A DNA stretch of 64,000 nucleotides from Cristatella mucedo (taxonomy: Eukaryota > Bryozoa > Phylactolaemata > Cristatellidae). Under the pieces are notes generated by a model. It made no database searches. It was given only the letters and a program-made list of their open reading frames with translations, and had not been told where the DNA came from. The DNA is taken from positions 4,233,501-4,297,500 of the forward strand of contig WPIO01000026.1 in NCBI GenBank assembly GCA_009760855.2, given 5' to 3'. A program made the position numbers and the translations under genes. Below are positions 23,868 to 34,797 of the stretch, piece after piece (the stretch's first letter is position 1; every line of letters begins with the position of its first letter).

Positions 23868-23950
23868 ACCTGGTTATTAAGCAAATGTAAAGCGCCTAGA
23901 GAGAGATTGAGTTCTCTGAGGGTGCTTTATCAAGTGCATTATTATTATTT
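23868..23950 (+). mobile_element. LINE-A copy 6: solo 3' tail
   Basis: About 80 bp. AAAGCGCC (23,889-23,896) pairs with GGTGCTTT (23,921-23,928) through one G-U pair, with inner stem AGAGA/TCTCT, then TATCAAGTGCATT and ATT repeats. It lies head-to-head with the minus-strand copy ending at 23,790. Confidence 0.85.
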
Positions 23951-24189
23951 TCAATATTTTTATTAAGTGACTGTGAGATCATGCATGTGCTAGTATGGCC
24001 GTGTTTGAGCTCTTCCCCAGTTACAACAGTGTGCTACCGGCAGGTTTAGACAGGCATGGCTGAAGCCTTGGTAGACGTGACTATTTTGAGTGATTGCTTG
24101 CCACGTGACAGCTAAAACACACCTAGCTTGGGAGCCTCAGTATTGTGCGAATACCTTTTTTGTCCGGATTGGTCATCAGGATAAGGGAT

Positions 24190-24352
24190 ATAGCGGCCTG
24201 TTTTTGTATAGCGACAGAAGAGCTTTTGCGGCTATCACCACCGCTTGCAGTGGCGATAAAGGATCGCCCACCGCAGGATTCGAACCCACGACCTCGGGGC
24301 CGAGGTCGTGAATAGCAACTACCTTAACTAGTGAGCCACTACGTCGCCTATC
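24190..24352 (-). mobile_element. SINE-alpha copy 2
   Basis: Best head of the family. On the minus strand the A-box is GTGGCTCACTAG near 24,342 and the B-box is GGTTCGAATCC near 24,276-24,286. CACGACCTCG (24,287-24,296) and CGAGGTCGTG (24,301-24,310) form a perfect 10-bp hairpin. The body has GGTGGTGATAGCCGC and CTCTTCTGTCGCTATAC. Confidence 0.85.
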
Positions 24353-24464
24353 AACTAATCTTAAGTATTGAACGGCGTAGAGATAGTATGAAATCCAGCT
24401 TGGATGATGCATGATACAGCTAGAATGATGCTTAATCCAGCTTGTATGTGCAGCAAATCTTAAT

Positions 24465-25830
24465 TGCCTAGAATGACTTCGACAACATTGATCGGGATGT
24501 TCTACTTTAATGATTAAGAAAAACGACGGGTCTTATAGACGAGGCACTGGCGTGGTTCAAATCGTACTTGTCTGATCGTGTTCAATCCGTGTCGTGTGGG
24601 GGTCAGGTCTCACACACGAGATCAGTCACCTGTGGATTCCCGCAAGGGTCAGCCCTCGGTCCCTTGCAGTTCTCCATTTATACTCAATCTCTGGAAAAAG
24701 TGATTAAGGCCCACGGAACAGGATATCACTTTCATGCTGATGATACTCAGCTACATTTGTCATTAAAACCGTCTGAATCTTCTGTAGAAAATGATAAACT
24801 GAATGCTCGTCATGCCGATATTTGTTCCTAGATGTCTGAAAACTTTTTGAAACTAAATTAGGATACAGCCACACTGCTGGTCACAGGACACCCTAAGCTT
24901 GTGGCTGGACTGAATGGGTTTGTTCTTTTAATAGGTGATGCTGTTGTTCGACCATCACCGTTTGCTCGAAATTTAGGTATCGTTCTCCACAGCTGGCTAA
25001 ATTTTAAAAGCTTCACTCTGAGGACCTGTTCCACAGCTTGCCATACAGTCCGATTCCTATCTAAGATTAGGAGCTGTCTTCCACAGTGGTTTGCAAAAGA
25101 TTTAACTAGCTCCTTAGTTTTGTCTCGGCTTGACTATTGCGATTCCCTTCTGTCTTGGCTGCCAAAGGAAGCAACTAGACCACTGCAGCTGGCTATGAAT
25201 ATTGCTGAAAGGCTAGTATTTTAAGTCCCAGAGGTTTGAGCACTTTTTTCCTTGGCTAAAATAGCTAGAATAGCTGTCGGTTGACCAACGGATATAAAGC
25301 ACAGTTCTTAGGCTGACCCACAAGACTCGCCACGGCTTGGCTCCTCCATCCCTAGCTGAACTGCTGCACCAGTTTCAGCCTCCTCGTGCCCTCAGGTCCT
25401 GTGTGGACAACCAATTAGCTTTTCCATTCCTTGCCTAAAGACTTCGGTGAGGCAAGGTATTGCTCTGCAGATGTGGGACTCGCTCCCAAGATTTTTACGC
25501 AAACGACAACCCCTGTCGAGCTGCCGACTATGGCTCATCCTTTCCAGCCGTCCTGAGATGCTACTTCCGTGCTACTCACTACCTCAACTGCTCTCCTGAC
25601 TCTGCTATGCTTTCAAATTTCTCCTTGTTACGTGAGATGAAGTCTTTATGCTACCGAATGCTTACTAAAAGTCGCTTATCCTGTGAGTGGGCTATACGAA
25701 ACTCTCCTGTGTAAAACCCACTTAGTTTTGATGGCTTTGGGGGAGTTACATACGAAGATGCCTTACATTAAATTAGTGAGATTAAGCTTTATGATGGGGA
25801 TTTATGATTATATTATTATTGTTGTTATCT
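24465..25830 (+). mobile_element. LINE-B copy 1: second CR1-like family, RT to 3' end
   Basis: Starts inside the RT (DFDNIDRDVLL, about 24,478) and continues through SYLSDRVQSV, GFPQGSALGPLQFSIYT and the catalytic box FHADDTQLHLS (YADD changed to HADD). The tail region has ARNLGIVLHSWL, SRLDYCDSLLSWLPKEATRP and LRLTHKTRHGLAPP (this last one not in a single frame). Internal stops (for example near 24,830 and 25,224) show it is inactive. The 3' end seems to lie in the TTATATTATTATTG run near 25,815. The words differ clearly from LINE-A, so this is a separate family in the same superclade. Confidence 0.85.
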
Positions 25831-27084
25831 CTAGTTTTGTAATTTCCTCTATCCAGCAATCATCTTCTCAATTTTTAATTTTCTACCTACTCTAGATGAT
25901 TCATTCGCAGGACTTTTCATCCACGGACGATTTATCCACGGACAATTTATTCAGAATAGTGCTTAACCATGTTATTACGAACTGACATGATTACACGATT
26001 GCAGTTGAAAATATTTTGAAACAAATACCTTTAATTTAAGCACACAGCAACAAATGAAAATATTCAGTTATAGAGGATTGTCAAAAACCAAGGAAACTGA
26101 AGAGAAAAGTTCAAATTTTATGTTTTATTTATCAATGAAGTTGGATTATCAAATAATAATTGTGCGACAAAACGAAAGCATGAAAGTAAAGCAAGACATC
26201 CGCTCATTCGAAACACACACAGCACATCTGACTCTGTTGAGCGGATCACGATATTTCTTGATGCGTGTTCCTGAATTCCAGCAGCTCCTTGCATGAATGC
26301 TGATTTCTTTTTCTGACAGTCTTTCTCAAGCTCTACTAACAGCAACCGTTGTGAAGGATGGCTCAATGTAGGGATGGTAGCTCAGATCGCCCATTCAGCG
26401 TGGGGAACAAAGAAAACTAAAACTCTCAGACGAAAAAAAGCACGCGTATATGCATATGCATAATATATGTATATGTGTAAGCGAATGCATACGTTTACCT
26501 GCTCCTCAGTTATCTTCTGACCGGCGACACGGGCTCGACCGCGTCTGCGCCGTGTCTACTTCAACCAGGCCCAATCGTCTCCCTCCGTGGTCTCTTTGCA
26601 ACTGCTCACAAAGTTACTCGGCGTCCCTGTTTCGCCGTCTTGCCCATTAGCCGAATGCAGGCTAAGCAATTCTTCATCGCACCGTCTCTCACGACACGGT
26701 GCTCCTCCGAAAGCCGCAAACCTATACCTAATTGGCAGTCTTATGCCCTGAGGAGCCGAACAGCTACCACGCCCACCAGCAGGCTGCAGGCTAAGACACG
26801 ACTACGACGTGAGCATAAATCGCAGAATTAATTTCTTGTCAGCATGAATAGTCAGTGGATGAATTGTTCTTTGATAAAACGTCCTTGGAAGGCTCTTCCT
26901 AGAACCTTTTCTGTCTATCGGCCAGTATCTCTGGCTCTACCTGTCCGTCTCGATATCTCTTTCTCTTTGACTCTCTCTATATAAACATGCTCATATTTGC
27001 ATTCTCACAGTCTCTCAATCTCAGAAAATCAATTTCTATCGACGTCTGTCTTATCCCAAATTCCTATCTCCTTTATATCTCTGT
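25831..27084. other. no recognised gene
   Basis: Contains a small tandem duplication of ATCCACGGAC (about 25,919 and 25,937) and a pyrimidine-rich stretch from about 26,900. No gene is supported. Confidence 0.45.
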
Positions 27085-27213
27085 TTTTCACGACCTCGAC
27101 CCCGAGATCGTGGGTTCAAATCCTGTGGTGGGCGATCGTTTATTGACGCCGGGAGCTGTGGTGATAGCCTAAAAGGCCTTTTGTCGCTATAAAAAGAGGC
27201 TGTTAAATCAGCT
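27085..27213 (+). mobile_element. SINE-alpha copy 3, 5'-truncated
   Basis: Begins within the tRNA-like part (TTTTCACGACCTCGACCCCG). It keeps the B-box GGGTTCAAATCC and the body GTGGTGATAGCC, and ends AAAAAGAGGCTGTTAAATCA. The A-box is lost, so it has no complete internal promoter. Confidence 0.8.
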
Positions 27214-28859
27214 TATGTTTTTTAAATAACTTTCTGTCTCTCTGTACGTCTAAAGACTTCATTAGTTTCCAAGTATCTCTATTTCGCCGTGCTGTTTGTC
27301 TCACAGTCGGCCTCCATACAGAAGTGCATATTATAGGCACCTGGGCAAAAAATTACAACTGTAAAATTGTGACGGACCAGCTTTATGCATGCAGCTACGG
27401 GATCTAAAAACTTTATGTTATGCACTGATAATAGGTAACCAAGCCAGGAATGTATCTAGCCTGCAAAATTTAACCTTGGTAGCTGTTGCTAAAATATTTA
27501 ACGTGTAGTTCAAAATTTAATTTTAGTTTTGTTTCACACTTTCTTAAAAATTAACGTTAGAAAGCGCAAGAGTATACATTTTAAATTATACGATGGTAAT
27601 GAGAAACATAATTTCGGAATACCCTTCTAAAATTGCATTGAAAGCAACCACCAAAGAATGGAAAGTTCTTCTACCGTGAGACAATTACATTTTAAGATAA
27701 TTACTAGTGGAATAATTTTGGTGTACTGACTAAGCAGAAAATATGTTTACTATAATGAGTTGCAGTTAATTTTCCCATCTCTCATTTTGGTATCTTTTCT
27801 ATTTATCAGGAATGTAGTTTGGTTATTAATGTTTGCTTGGTAACTCTCAGAGAAGTGGCTTTGCTCATTTCACTTTGCTCAACTCACTTGCTTGTTAATG
27901 TTTTTTATAATGAAAATTTGATTGAAATTTGCAAATTTGAAGATGAAATAATTGTGTTGCTCTTTTTAAATTATTATCGACTAACTTTAAAATACCGGGC
28001 GATGCTTGATTTGTGGATATAGAGCCAAAAAATTATTAGTTAAGAGCATTCTCCTTACAAAAGTTTCATATTCTGGAGCCCAATGTAACAGTTGTGAATA
28101 CAGTTTTTAAAAAATTGGTTGCGATATGCTGATGAAGGAAAAAACACCGAGTAGTTCTCCTTCGGAATCTGGAGAGTACTATTATTACGATAAAGGTCAT
28201 GGTTTGAAAATAGGATGCGTCTGCCATGGGCGTGTTCTTCAAATCTTCACTCCCCTAAATAATCTGATTATTTTTTGAGCACTTTGTCACAATTCAACCA
28301 TTTCTTAATCATTGAAAAACAGAATCACAAGTTACCCCAATATCTTTATCTTACCTCCGACCAGTTAGAATCTAACTTAGTATGGTGCCTAATTGCAACG
28401 CTTTTATTTTCTGCAAGATAATATTAATGCACTAATAGCGTCTGTGTGTACTAAATATCTCGATTTCAATTTACATATGCTGGGAAGTAAGCTTATCAAT
28501 TGGTTAGCTGATAAATAGGCAGTGACACTACGCACATGCACACAAAGGAAAATTCACTCGGAGCCGGCATAAGTTGTGAGGAGCTCATGAGTACTTGAGT
28601 TTTTCAATTAGAGAAAGTTGGAGATGTCCCAACGTGAATCGCGAGGGAGCTACAATATTTGGGATCAAGCTAAAGAATGCTGATGATAGACACTAATCTG
28701 TAACAGATTTTTAATGAATTTATAATGGATAAGTTTTTATGATGAATTTATAATTAACCTTCCGTAGAGAATTAGCTATCAGATTTGAGTCACGAAAACA
28801 TACGAATGATTAAATAAGAAGCATGATTGGGAAGAATTTTAAATAAGGACGACTTTGAC
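27214..28859. other. no recognised feature
   Basis: AT-rich with only short open frames. Confidence 0.5.
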
Positions 28860-29720
28860 GTAGAATGAAGGAACCTAATCGGGAGTGACAGAAAAATTAA
28901 GTTTATGAATTGCTTGTTTGGTAAACAGCACAGAACAGTGAGAATGATTTAATGTGGTAGTTGAAGTTTAAGACAGACAGGCCTTGTGTTGGAGTTGTTC
29001 TTACGCTGTAAGCACCTTATTTGGTGAGCAGGTAAATTAGCAGTGCCTTGCAGAAGTTATTACATGCTGGTGAAGAGGCTTTGAAATGCTTCACGTGAAG
29101 CTGAGTTGGTCATCAAGTGAGTAACAGGTCATATTTGGAAAGTGTCACCCAGGATGGGCTCAAGCACTGCCGGAGATATAATCACCGAGACCATGTCATA
29201 TAGTTAGATTTTCAAATTTCTGAGGGACACTTGGTTTGCAAATAACCAGAAAGTTGTTTCCACAGTCATTCATGTGAGTACTTCCCCACATACAAGTGAG
29301 AATTTCTGTGCTACTTGCTGCAAGGTGGTTGGGGGAGAGTTAAAAGTGGTAGAACGAAGAGAGGGATAAAAGCACAGATACTGCTGAACAGCATCTCCAT
29401 ACAAATTAAACTAAGATTGTGCCATGCAATTAAATTTGCATGAGGTACAGTAGAAAAATAAAACAAAGTTGTTCTCTGACATACAGTTTGAAATCTCACG
29501 GCGAGACGTGATTGTAACTGTTCCATTGGTATACTATTGACAACAGAAAAAGATTGTATGCGTAAAACGCCTTGCGAATTAATGCTATCGAAAGCTGAAG
29601 AGAGATCTAGCAGAGCAGCTTACCGACTTTGCCTAAGTTTTTTCTCCTGAAAAAGTCGTTAAAAACTAGCAAAGCTGCTGGCCCTATGAAGTGATAGCTC
29701 CATAACTTGATTTGAACTTG
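28860..29720 (-). mobile_element. LINE-A copy 7: old diverged fragment
   Basis: Strongly diverged but collinear with the post-RT to RT region of other minus-strand copies: words for the C-terminus near 28,990-29,080, CATCAAGTGAG...TATTTGGAAAGTGTCACCC near 29,110-29,150, and CTATCGAAAGCTGAAGAGAG (the AFDSI region) near 29,585. It has many indels and no intact frame. Confidence 0.65.
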
Positions 29721-30039
29721 CTTTATAGGTTTATAGTTTTTGTTAAAAGAGTTTTTATAGCAAGAAGTTTTATTTTAATTCATTAAAAGGGTGATTAGAC
29801 AACATCTGTAAAGTTGATTGAATCGACTTGATATACTAATGAATAAAAATGAGAGTACTCAACAGCTCTGTTAAACGATGGAGAGACACCGACTTAATTA
29901 AGGGAAATATTAGAGTCGGCAGCCAAAAATAGATCAGCCATGATCTATATTTGGCATTCACGGTGCTAGGTGGGTTCATCCGAATGAATTTTATAAAATA
30001 AATATTTAGGAAAGAATGGACGACTTTAGGAAATTTAAA

Positions 30040-30290
30040 TTATCGAAATATTCTCAAGTTCACATCCTTCTAAAGCCCTGAACTCTCACCCAACTGGCAT
30101 AACGACATTCCCTGACTTGACGGCATTTTAAAAGAAGCTCAAAAAACGTCTATTTATCTCTGCATTTAGTGGGTCCCTGACATTCGTATTTTGTGTCAAA
30201 ACGATTGCCGAGACTGTGCATGCTGCCTCTAAACATATTTGCATGCTGGCCCTGTGCATGTCAACCTCTAACCACGTCGTGGTTGTTGTG
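30040..30290 (+). mobile_element. LINE-A copy 8: C-terminus and 3' UTR
   Basis: Contains words for the last codons of the C-terminus (FKRSSKNVYLSLHLVGP-like frame), then CATTTAGTGGGTCCCTG, TGTGCATGCTGCC and CATGCTGGCCCTGTGCATGT of the LINE-A 3' UTR. The terminal hairpin is missing. A SINE-alpha lies just downstream. Confidence 0.7.
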
Positions 30291-30329
30291 ATTAAGCATC
30301 CTACTAATTACCTTGCGATCATACATTTT

Positions 30330-30498
30330 TTGTTGAGCCGTGATGGCTCACTAGTTAAGGCGGTTGCTTTTCGTGACCTCAGGGGTGAGATTGTGGGTTC
30401 AAATCCTGCGATGGGCAATCCTTTATTTCCGCTGCAAGTGGTGGTGCTAACCACGAAGGCTCTTCTGTCTCTATACGAAAGAGGTTGTTAAAGCAGCA
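30330..30498 (+). mobile_element. SINE-alpha copy 4
   Basis: A-box TGGCTCACTAGTTAAGG at 30,343 and B-box GGGTTCAAATCC near 30,396. The body has GTGGTGGTGCTAACC and GGCTCTTCTGTC and ends GAAAGAGGTTGTTAAAGCAG. The variable-arm hairpin is decayed. Confidence 0.85.
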
Positions 30499-31764
30499 GG
30501 TATTTTGTTTTGTATCAAACGTCAATTGCCTCAATTGATTGATTTTAATGAGAGAGCTATACGAATGCATTATTATTATAATTATTTTGTTATTACTGCC
30601 ATGTAGCTTCATTAAGCACTAGGTTTACACCTAATATGAAGGTATTTATCCAGATTATCAATGCATTAGTCTTCTTAAAGGCTTGAGTTTAGGATTTAAG
30701 CTCCACGATGCAATAATTTTTCATTATTCACAGTCTTAAGATCTTTTGAGTAGGGTTGCTGAGTTCTTGTCGTTTCCTAAAAAATTAAAGCGGTACTTAG
30801 AGTATTGACATTTTTTTCAGAATTGCCAATTTAGCGTCCAGCCTAATTGGAAAACCTTTTCCATCTTTACCAGTTTGCTGCTGGCTGAAATTGTATATTT
30901 GGAATATCTCTGTGTACTCTTTCGTGAAAGTCTTACGTTAGTGGCAGGGAGTTGTATTATCAGGCTTTCAGACGCGGGCCCAATGACCGTTTGAAGTTTT
31001 TTACCTTTCTGAGGACCAACATGACGCTAAGATGACCGTCATTGCTTCGAATGCATCGAAATTCGGTGAGGTTTCAGTTGTTGTGTAGGCTTAACTTCCG
31101 AGAAAAAAAGGCCGTGCCTCTGCATGCAGGCCCACGTCGGCTTTTGGTAGGATTCCGTCAGTCCACCCCCATGAAGCAGGATCATACTTAAGTAGTGCCC
31201 CCCAGAGCCAGTAGCCTTCGTTGACCAGTACTGTAAGCTTCGTTGGAGACGCGACAGGCATTCTCTTATGTGCAAGCTTCACTGTGCTTCACCGAACTGG
31301 CTTGGGCAGCCAATGGTCGGTCTTCGATCATCATTGGTCCCATTTAGGACGGCTATGTGATATCGCAAGGTGCAGCTAATAATGTGCGGAATATGTGCGT
31401 TAGTGCTTCCTTTAGAAAATTACTCAAGCGGTGACCTGACTTCAGTCAAAAGTGAGTTCTTAACTTGTGCCAGCAAAGTAATTTGAGATTGGTTCAAAGC
31501 ACAGCCGAACGATGCATGTCAGACGAGCGTGTAATTGGGATTAGACTGCATCAAGACATCGAGGGACCCCAAAGACGGCTGCACGCTGGCTCTTAGAAAA
31601 GAAGATAGCAACATCCATTAATGTGAGAAGCATTGAAGTGTCAACAGGCACTTAATTCATCACGCACAACGGCTGAACAGCTAGCCGCTTGAAGTAAAAC
31701 ATCTTAGCCACTTAGTTAAACTGGAAGTCTTTGCTCATCTGATAGGGGATATTAATGTGGGCCA
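30499..31764. other. no recognised feature
   Basis: Unassigned. An ATT-rich stretch near 30,570-30,590 could be a residual LINE tail. Confidence 0.4.
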
Positions 31765-32420
31765 TCGTAATGCGCTCGAAATTTAAGTACTGGCTTCCAC
31801 AGCTACCTAAATTTTGAAAGCTTTGTTAATAAGACTGCTTCCACAACTAGCCACCACGTCCGATTCCTCTCTGGGATTATGAACTGTCTTCCAGGATTGT
31901 TGGCAAGTTATTTAACTAGCACATCAGTTCTGTCTTAGCTAGATTAGTGCACTTTCCTTTTAGCCGGGCCCCCGATAAAAAGTCACTAGGCCTCTGCAGC
32001 TGGCTATGAATACGGCTGAACTACTAGTCTGCAAATCCCAGACGTTTGACCAAGTGTCTCCATCGATAAAAAGCTTGGATGGCTGCAGGTTGATACACGG
32101 ATACAGAGAGAAGTTCTACGCTTAACCTGGCTGACCCACAACACGGGATTTATAGCTAAGGATCGCCGTAAACGTGATGTCTACTAAGTATGGTCGGCCT
32201 CTTAGTCGGCCACGAGCTCTGCTAATCTGCAATCCGACGTGAGTCCCACTCAACCTACCAATAGACTAGCACTAGCCCTCACCCATATCACCTCTCACAT
32301 GTGTGCTAACGCACCCATGCCACTCCTTGAGCTATCCACCGTACCAGAGCGCTTTTTCAATCGGCCTCGTGCAGGATCCATTACAGCCTGCTTACTGTGT
32401 CTTAAGACTTAATCCCTGAA
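31765..32420 (+). mobile_element. LINE-B copy 2: decayed post-RT region
   Basis: Collinear with 24,960-25,340 of LINE-B copy 1: TGCGCTCGAAATTTA, CCACAGCTACCTAAATTTTG, GTCCGATTCCTCTCTGGGAT, CTGCAGCTGGCTATGAATAC and GGCTGACCCACAA. There are no usable frames. The match fades beyond about 32,140, and the right edge is uncertain. Confidence 0.75.
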
Positions 32421-34700
32421 CCACACCTACAAAGAAGCCCAGCCCTGGAGGCTAATATCGTCAGCATCTTAAAAATTGGTGGTAATATTTCGGGAGAGCC
32501 GAGTACAATCGTCTGGATTTTAGGGCCATGGCTGACAATCTAAAGAAAGGCATACATGTACAGCCTATTAACTATAGGTGTTTGACAATCTACGTCAGTG
32601 AAATTGTTGGATTTACTCAAATATGTGCTTCCAGCACACCGTATAAGGTCTGCGAACACACGGCATCTCGAGACTGCTGAGCTAGGTATTGTGATACATA
32701 CTTTCAGCATCTAGTTAGAATGCGACCTTCCCTGTTTGGATGTCGCAAAATTTCAAACTGACCTCGACATGTTAACAGGTTGACTTCAAGATGAAAAAAG
32801 TATGAACAGTCCTCTACGTTATAAATTTCATTCACAGAGCAAGTAAAAGTGGCCGTAATATTTATTTTAAATTTTAGCGAGGGAAATCAACTCTTTTCTT
32901 GTGTATACCGGTTTCTGTGTAAATTACAAAAACCGGTTTCATCGCTGAAAAGATTTCTAGCAAAAGTGCTAATCCGAGGCCTGTTAAAAAGACACTTGGT
33001 ACTCTATATGAGCTTATTTTTAGTGTGGGCTAGGATTTCGTCGTTGCTAACACAGCTAGGCTCAGCCTTAGGTAGATGGATGGATAGAGCTTAGTATAGT
33101 TATTGTATATAATTCGATGGACAGAGAGTCCGATCTTTGTGGCATTTTTAAAGCTCGACCAGAAGATTCCTAGTAAACTTTGTCTTGTCTATAAACCCTT
33201 GCCTATAAAAGCGAGTGCTCATAGTTTGGTAATTCAAAGGAGAAAAATCCTGCCAAACATCGGCAAGCCTCGTATTTCAACATTAGGACCAGTGAGTCAT
33301 TGTCAAGTGAAGGATGAAACGGAATTGATGGACAAGGTATTGAGAACGGATTCCACTTTATGGTTCTTAAATGGATGAGCCCAATATTGGACACGATTAA
33401 TAACTTTTAATTTAGTCCCAAACACACGATCTCTAGTTTATTCAAAAGAGGTTTAGTTTTTGCTTGTTTAGGGTACAACTTTTTCAAATAAAGTCAAAAC
33501 AAAAACAAATGCGGATCAATAAAATTCACTGCTTACATATAAGCAATAGATTTACGGAAACTCCTTGGTTGCATTCTAATTGGAAAAAACGTGGTTTGAA
33601 AATGAATCAACCCGATAAGCTTCCCTAGGACAATTCTCTAAAGAGTGTACCATAAATGCATTTCCGCGTCATATCCTGTCCACGGTAGGTATTTAATTTT
33701 ACGTGGCACACCCTACAAGTCATTCCGCTATGAACAGCAAAAATCTTTGACTTTTTAAAAAAGCGATACTGAAACGGACCATTTAATACCGAGTCCAGAA
33801 GCATACTCAAATTAGGACGGGATTTCAAACCAAACTCAATATAAAGTTCCACTGTGGCTCGAGAAATTTAAATCAAGGTTAATGCTAGTCTAGTTTATTA
33901 TGCTGCCATGTGGATGGTCAGTCTTAAACCAGAAAAAGTGTAGTTGCTTTTACCTGTAGAGATTAGGTCTAGATGGCCTCTGAATGTCCAATGTGAACAC
34001 AATTTCTCACACTGATTAACTATTCCTCCTGTACTGGAAATCTCGCGAACTATTAAGGTACAACATTTAGAAAAGTGTTTTAAATTGCCAATGGGAAAAT
34101 ATTTTCCTGGTTTGCTAATAAATATGTTGAATCATTTTCAAGATTCGATTTTTCATCCCTTAAAAAATTCAGTTATGAATTGAAATATTATTATTAGAAA
34201 TAGCAGTGAAGATAAGGAATTGCATGCTGTCTACATTAATCCGATGTTTGCAGCGCACCTACTGACTGTCATTTACGAGTTATTGAAAGACCCAGGTTCT
34301 TTTCCAACTTGAATTTTCATACCACGAAATTATAACCTTCATATTTTTGTCTGCATGCAAAATCATACAGATCCAGTAAGTACTATTGTGGTTTTTGGAA
34401 GTGTATATACCAGTAACCGTTGCAAGAGACTTGAAAAATTCTGACTCGGTCACTCGGCTTTGTTTTAGCAAATAGAAAATTCTAATTCAGTGAGCCTATT
34501 TCAATTCATCTTCAAGGAAACGGTAAGCATGCATCAGGTGCAGGTCTAACGTAAAGTTTTGATATTCTCGCAAGACGTCTAATTGCATCCAGACTTCTTC
34601 ACAGTCATTGCTTCACAGTCACTACGCTGCTCGAGTCACTGCTCTTTTGCTGCCATGCCATTGGCTAGTACTGCGTCCATGTGATCCCCCATTCAAGGAA
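32421..34700. other. no recognised gene upstream of the P2X gene
   Basis: AT-rich intergenic DNA. Short open frames (for example 32,849-33,094 and 33,103-33,378, plus) lack recognisable domains. Confidence 0.45.
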
Positions 34701-34707
34701 AAGCCCA

Positions 34708-34714
34708 TATATAG
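34708..34714 (+). promoter_or_regulatory. candidate TATA box of the P2X gene
   Basis: TATATAG located 90 nt before the P2X start codon. An initiator-like CACAGTC lies about 25 nt downstream (34,732-34,738), at the usual TATA-to-start spacing. Confidence 0.45.
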
Positions 34715-34740
34715 GCTGGTCCTGCACGCAGCACAGTCTC

Positions 34741-34758
34741 ATGCCTAAGAAATTTTAG
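34741..34758 (+). promoter_or_regulatory. upstream ORF in the presumed P2X 5' UTR
   Basis: ATG followed by four sense codons and TAG (MPKKF), 40 nt before the main ATG, just downstream of the presumed transcription start. It could dampen translation. Its presence in the mRNA depends on the start-site inference. Confidence 0.3.
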
Positions 34759-34797
34759 CCCATACACTTCCTGGGGCGATCCAACTGAGTCGTCTCC

